Shown piece by piece: positions 63,701-64,000 of a stretch of DNA of 64,000 nucleotides (position 1 is the first letter of the stretch; each line of letters opens with the position of its first letter). The translations under genes and the position numbers were made by a program. The notes below the pieces were generated by a model, which was given only the letters and a program-made list of their open reading frames with translations, was not told the origin of the DNA and did not search any database. Origin of the DNA: Chitinophagaceae bacterium (GTDB lineage Bacteria; Bacteroidota; Bacteroidia; Chitinophagales; Chitinophagaceae); NCBI GenBank assembly GCA_027486835.1, contig JAIXOJ010000048.1:1-64000 (forward strand), given 5' to 3'.

Positions 63701-64000
63701 AAATTGGCTAGGGTATTTCCTGTTCTTGATGCAATGGGTGCAGCAGCGGTGCCTGTACCAGTAGCATGTGTGCCTGGTGCAGATGCAGATGCTGAGGTAA
63801 TAACCGGAGCACCTCCTGAAATCGGTGCTGCGGACAATAATATTACCCCGTTTGGATTAATGGATATAGGAAAAGTTTGGGCTACAGTAGCGATGGTGTT
63901 AGCTGCTAAGCCTGTTACATTAGCGGTGGAAAAACTCCAAGATGCAATGGTTCTACGATCAATGGTTGTACCTCCCTGAGCGGTATATCCAGCATCAGTA
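51733..64000 (-). CDS. Giant T9SS surface protein, adhesin-like (5' end outside window)
   Basis: The frame is open from 51733 to the window edge: over 4,080 residues without its start. From the N-terminal side there are at least three tandem modules of about 600-700 residues. Each opens with a SWSSGSIWSGGAAPG-, NTWVGGVIPTCG- or TASSWNKGSVP-type motif (near 63630, 61380 and 59510). A Ser/Thr/Gly-rich autotransporter-like beta-helix follows (SLTINGGTLNI). Next come Ig/PKD-like domains (57850-56300), an FN3-type domain with a beta-sandwich (56340-55400) and two domains resembling bacterial pre-peptidase C-terminal domains (DVWYKI, 55300-54440). Two or three FN3-like domains follow (54430-53850), then another beta-helix stretch. 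A T9SS sorting domain (LSVYPNPMVGKSV, from about 51990) ends it. Likely an adhesin or biofilm matrix protein. Confidence 0.88.
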   Translation of the reverse strand, partial: TDAGYTAQGGTTIDRRTIASWSFSTANVTGLAANTIATVAQTFPISINPNGVILLSAAPISGGAPVITSASASAPGTHATGTGTAAAPIASRTGNTLANLTSTTYYVGLNSSFLDQFYTVASGSWSSGSIWSGGAAPGVTNSATISPGNAVSLSSGAAVARSLQINGSGSLAISGGTLGITSGVTGTANGLSVNNASGSLIVSGGTVTVGTSGQRVSTLNNAGTLTVSGSGTVNVNGNLLLPAASTFNQTGGNINVDGNNGKANYVSTGTATSSGNVITLATGNTFGLNTGDIVTVSGGTGTIPAGTTVVSTTSNTITLSATPTVALSGAAIITAAQSVASGTALVSFQSQLLNLTGGTLTLLNPHLNGATAGSTNRAIEYNNGVHADLGTGHTISFGNGSASLSGNGSSAQGFNISGNVTSSGRLAFGNLKVNGTSIAANTTTLTGASSSSTTVTVASTANLALGSSVTVASGTGVFAANTFVSAVTSATTFTVNTAPTTALAGDATINVTPNNRHLTVVTPTSFGVLGNLWVTGTDGELRTNASSVIVAGNVTVDAGNTLTSTGLLALGTFASNAFTASTVAQTVSGAGKFRNSTNADASVTGCHTSVQIFNTSTGGVTFSGNALYNSSLGGGNAGTHTSTLTFTAGTLYASGNSWFVGHGVTTPAVGTISVTAGGFGTGTTVARWLPSGNAGTTITASTLPTSTGTLGSGTFPFVSGNGATQAQRFYFLGRATTTGDVAGTVKVTYNDVSGTSAVTPNLTDGSYVIDNRTNSNWVVSTGNGFTKGTAETNNIAITATGIYTVLTTNAVRVMQGTSEVFAGTHQAGTTSPQLNGQRTAIPVGSSLAGTYYLGYNQNDAPIQSQQSGPWNDVNTWVGGVIPTCGVLAQIQSTHAVTVSSGTVATKGLIISNTASLTINGGTLNIAGCEAANNSTVSIQNTATLIVSSGTLSVSGNIDLGSTATLTQTGGNIIVDGNNNGDAATSVATGTPIVNLTGTVGFSGGTLTIVDPHVGTATADRVLSYNSTSSVSAVGHTLQLGNGSSTTATNNPNGFALEGFTGSGRLNFGNIVVNTNANGTNSRFVSTTNQNAILGNLTITSGEFRPGAAYFVGGNISNNGTLTSDFRLTFQSATGTSASISTVAQTVSGSGIYRNTIPSATITTGGSGYAVGDVLTVSGGTFSTAATFKVTTVLDGAITGVVIVGTGEGYTVAPTNPASTTTNGLGSGATLTISRVLSTANFQSIAINNNNDYGVTFSDANSLLSANNTGTVSGTLLFTQGFINTGANAFILGTSASGLGTLSYTAGGFAAGAHFKRWVGTATGGSTITASSNPSGVDGQFPFAIGSISGSTVKDRSFFLNQTVAPATGGTIEVSYTDAATLATVAYTDGAYTVNSSSDAYWSISTSGITGSPTYSAAANGSGLFTPLTNVTRLVVGGSNMYGTHAGASTSTIIPSGMRTGIALANLTGNIKLGINSSDVPWISQGSGTLDWNTASSWNKGSVPTSAGSVIIASGTTVNINANAAALSINVQSTGTLTVTGGTTTIAGITSGGFTNNGTVTLSSGTINLGAAGSNDRTYTNALGATLNVSGGNFNIFGNFNINGGTNSLFSQSGGTIKVDGNNGGSTTGSVPSGTAIVSLGNSTNSISNTNQLSLTGGTLAIVDPNAGTSGDGFYFYGSVDYDASYTFITPSQTSTHTLQFGDGVSTDAGGNSSGFTFNVWPSSNYFNANNVIINTVTSSGNRKVTPTYSYTGANNDFTITSGEYAVTSGNFYVGGNLVNNGTLTVGGNLNLARAFAGGLYLTTYNNQTVSGSGTWRNLSTSPTASVNTLLIGNSASSVTLNASLSVSNLLSLQAGIVNVSSGKLLTLGTSSATGTLQTTGTFGSTLYINGRFARTFASNRTATGTFDGTTLFPIGKNGTYQPAWFDPSTSGYVQFAAEAFTTNSGTTSSALTSLSDSRFEILQVNGSGGYSNARVQFNDATIASNQIIIQAPSASGQYGLISGVGSVYGTSPANILYTSSAISSSDYTGYFSYGVLAPCSATPSQTGTIVLSSGQTGNCGSADATLTLNGATNAPGISYQWASSATLGGTYTNISGETGLSYNIAGLSSTKYYVCKVTCSGFGTATQTPAVISVYNPTVASVVAAQRCGTGTVNLTATPSAGSSISWYNASTLGTELGSGNSFTTPTISSTTTYYAESQSTTFTSTVSGLGLAASEVPNATGASAERGIVISINSPLTIVSAQYYSPTLSVLNTVTYRLVDDATGTQISSSSAIVTQGTSAGWYTIPLNITVASSGTYRLLASFSSSVNRVTTGVDYTQSAYNYLGTFGSILGGYDGGLTSSSYNYFHNISITGDAYCSSARTAVVATINTPPALELTNTSFTNCGTAISNTTATAGTLGNFNQYVWSAADAGTSISKLSTTSGGTAYLGQTLTNPTIYSNPTASGVYTYTLTGTKVGGVNAGCSNTATYTVTINAVPTITASANPTDLLTGGSTTLSSTNSAGTVVWTIPPSVTSVPTAQTNLTSTTTFRAIVTAANTCTASSDVTVNVVGCAPPTAITPTVNSNSQATITYTGNIAATSGYVYRYRVVGASTWTTGTSGSSTVEAPIVLTGLLGGYTYEIQMAGNCGGSNSSYSASSTFTMNNQPLNTYSIARATSQTYASISATGSSFTWGSASTWGGANTSVSNDDNITAPMPLTSIVSGGFNFRYQGKIVSTLRANINGWMTFDDGSTSTSNYNATSSSSRVLAPFNSDLVTAGNSGGATLLASSIKYQFSGNAGSRVLTIEWIGMEKYSIPGPNLNFQVKLYEADGKIEYNYGDMWPYNGGSVGFSETYTAYVGMSDYTSTSTRINQQISNVLNFGSTNTSMIWIPQAYSRLTFTPGTTVQNYNASALTASNDEPANAITIDDLPVGESTDYNATQTLRGYTANSTISNVTTNTTNPDVWYKIVATSTDDSVFVRLLGSYNINGKIELRDGTTYALLNGVTSSGSATGATASFSSQGLTAVAGCLPTSIGQVILVRIINTNTSATGDNIIVSAWTKAVPLTNDDCSGAIALTIGTPLSSGNTSNATVSANVPSNCGGSTAAGDVWYKFTATSTFSNVSIVPGAGFNLGIEIWDGGSGGGACPSGAGTTNRLYCISPSGAGQTRSQDVTTVSGNTYFIRVYSGASGGVTPGTGFTITVSTPLPTCVTGLNALGTSRNVTVATPLSWSASTNATSYTVVLADNAAYTSPIVNITQTGTTYSIPASTLSTGTTYYWKVTANGVNGSATGCASNTAQFSTLGSTPSCVGIVSPTNGSVGSLASAGITLSWTAGSGNPTGYDVYLSTNQALVTANNVSARIAQGVSVTSFNTLSNGITLLNGTTYYWKVNPINANGTNSGCSANSFTTRGNLIVSNAQSISGSYINVTVTSTGVATLSSTLDVAGTLTVESGGTLILGNNTVTGTAVNIKAGANLSVGSTLGIAAAGSSTGNIRTTTRTIANGINLTYNGTAAQITGSGLPSSVNTLTINNSAGVSINSGTTTQLNVTGVLYLTTGTLTTNGLLTLKSTSIANSAVVAPVTGAVSGNVIVERFIPKSYRAWRDMGASVFNAGSIYNNWQEAGSYANAGYGIFITGTTATTASHGVDATNGLDQTVNSVKSAYFFSKTGAWTAVTNTKTTTLNPYTGYRVLVRGDRTFNLYTTPISTVGTTGMLLMVNATALRATGRLITGNVVFTKNGITNTVSGSTYNTASFGLNSTTDTSFSSVANPYVAPIDWKNMYDNGRVVNLRPSYYYLDPTIGSSGAYVTYNAFTDVASNLAAGARYIQSGQAIFVQNNASTSPSLTITEADKAISSTKTSVFGSTASRSKLAISLMKAEGSDWKKMDASVLVFDSRFSNDIRTEDAVKMMNNGENLAIVNKGQMLSIEGRQPAQADDVVLLSLDKMTSSTYSLNIDASAYKAEGLEVYLADAFANTTTALKTEANQISFQVDAANAATYANRFSIVFKTAAKTATATPIAAASLSVYPNPMVGKSVTVRLGSEAVAGKYVVTMYNSLGQKVHESIINHNGTNAGQLITTASKLVAGAYNISIQSAETNKVVATTKLAVE
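60283..60550 (-). other. Phage-tail-like insert in the giant protein
   Basis: Within the second beta-helix module, between SGSGIYRN and TANFQSI, the protein carries TGGSGYAVGDVLTVSGGTFS and GEGYTVAPTNP. This GSGYxxGDxLTVSGG pattern resembles one found in phage tail and virion proteins. The equivalent positions of the first and third modules run straight from SGxGxxRN into the next strand. It is therefore an extra domain of about 90 residues inserted in frame. Confidence 0.55.

Noticed and set aside
1-64000. Insertion sequences, prophage, integron, tRNA or rRNA genes
   Set aside because: No transposase, integrase, phage structural operon or RNA gene could be seen; the only mobile-looking items are small non-coding repeats.

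Overview
The window looks like a chromosomal segment of a glycan-degrading Bacteroidetes bacterium, probably Chitinophagaceae or a relative. The evidence is a SusC/SusD pair with a SusE-position lipoprotein, type IX secretion C-terminal sorting domains on three large proteins, a DUF6261-like gene, AT-rich DNA, genes without clear Shine-Dalgarno sites, and one promoter matching the Bacteroidetes TTTG-N19-TAnnTTTG pattern. No rRNA, tRNA, transposase, integrase or CRISPR array was seen.

Layout. (1) 859-32395, plus strand: a long run of exported carbohydrate-active enzymes. In order these are GH2 beta-mannosidase, a right-handed beta-helix protein, a second GH2, a GH39 chimera, a protein with an alpha-glucuronidase-like N-terminus, an aldo/keto reductase, a GH28/GH49-like beta-helix enzyme, a GH94-like enzyme, GH92 (interrupted by an in-frame stop), CE7, GH2 beta-galactosidase, CE2, GH10 and GH125. 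(2) 32881-35189, plus strand: two tandem paralogous cytoplasmic proteins of unknown family. (3) 35707-43366, minus strand: an exported pyruvyl-transferase-like protein, a GH2 beta-glucuronidase, a second beta-helix/T9SS protein and a stand-alone copy of a module that also sits inside both beta-helix proteins. (4) 44239-44982: an isolated DUF6261-like gene on the plus strand. (5) 45247-51024, minus strand: susC, susD and a DUF5017-like lipoprotein gene. (6) 51733-64000, minus strand: more than 4,000 residues of a giant T9SS surface protein whose 5' end lies outside the window.

Working together. SusC/SusD would bind and import oligosaccharides cut by surface and periplasmic enzymes. The mix of alpha- and beta-mannosidases, xylanase/xylosidase, beta-glucuronidase, beta-galactosidase and acetyl esterases suggests an acetylated heteropolysaccharide containing mannose, xylose and glucuronic acid, such as a glucuronoxylomannan or a xanthan-like exopolysaccharide. 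The pyruvyl-transferase-like protein hints that pyruvate ketals may be involved. This substrate call is inference. No sensor or regulator gene is present in the window.

Two unusual themes stand out. First, the plus-strand locus carries many rearrangement scars: a beta-helix gene fragment, a GH39 fused to a duplicated 5' gene end, an orphan 3' end of the same parent gene after the reductase, an internally deleted sialate O-acetylesterase, a nonsense-interrupted GH92 and an unidentified 3' fragment. Second, six intergenic tandem arrays have unrelated sequences but share periods of 21 bp (three arrays) or about 41 bp (three arrays), i.e. about two or four turns of B-DNA. One of them has an 11-bp palindrome at exactly 41-bp spacing ten times. 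I do not recognise these arrays as a described system.
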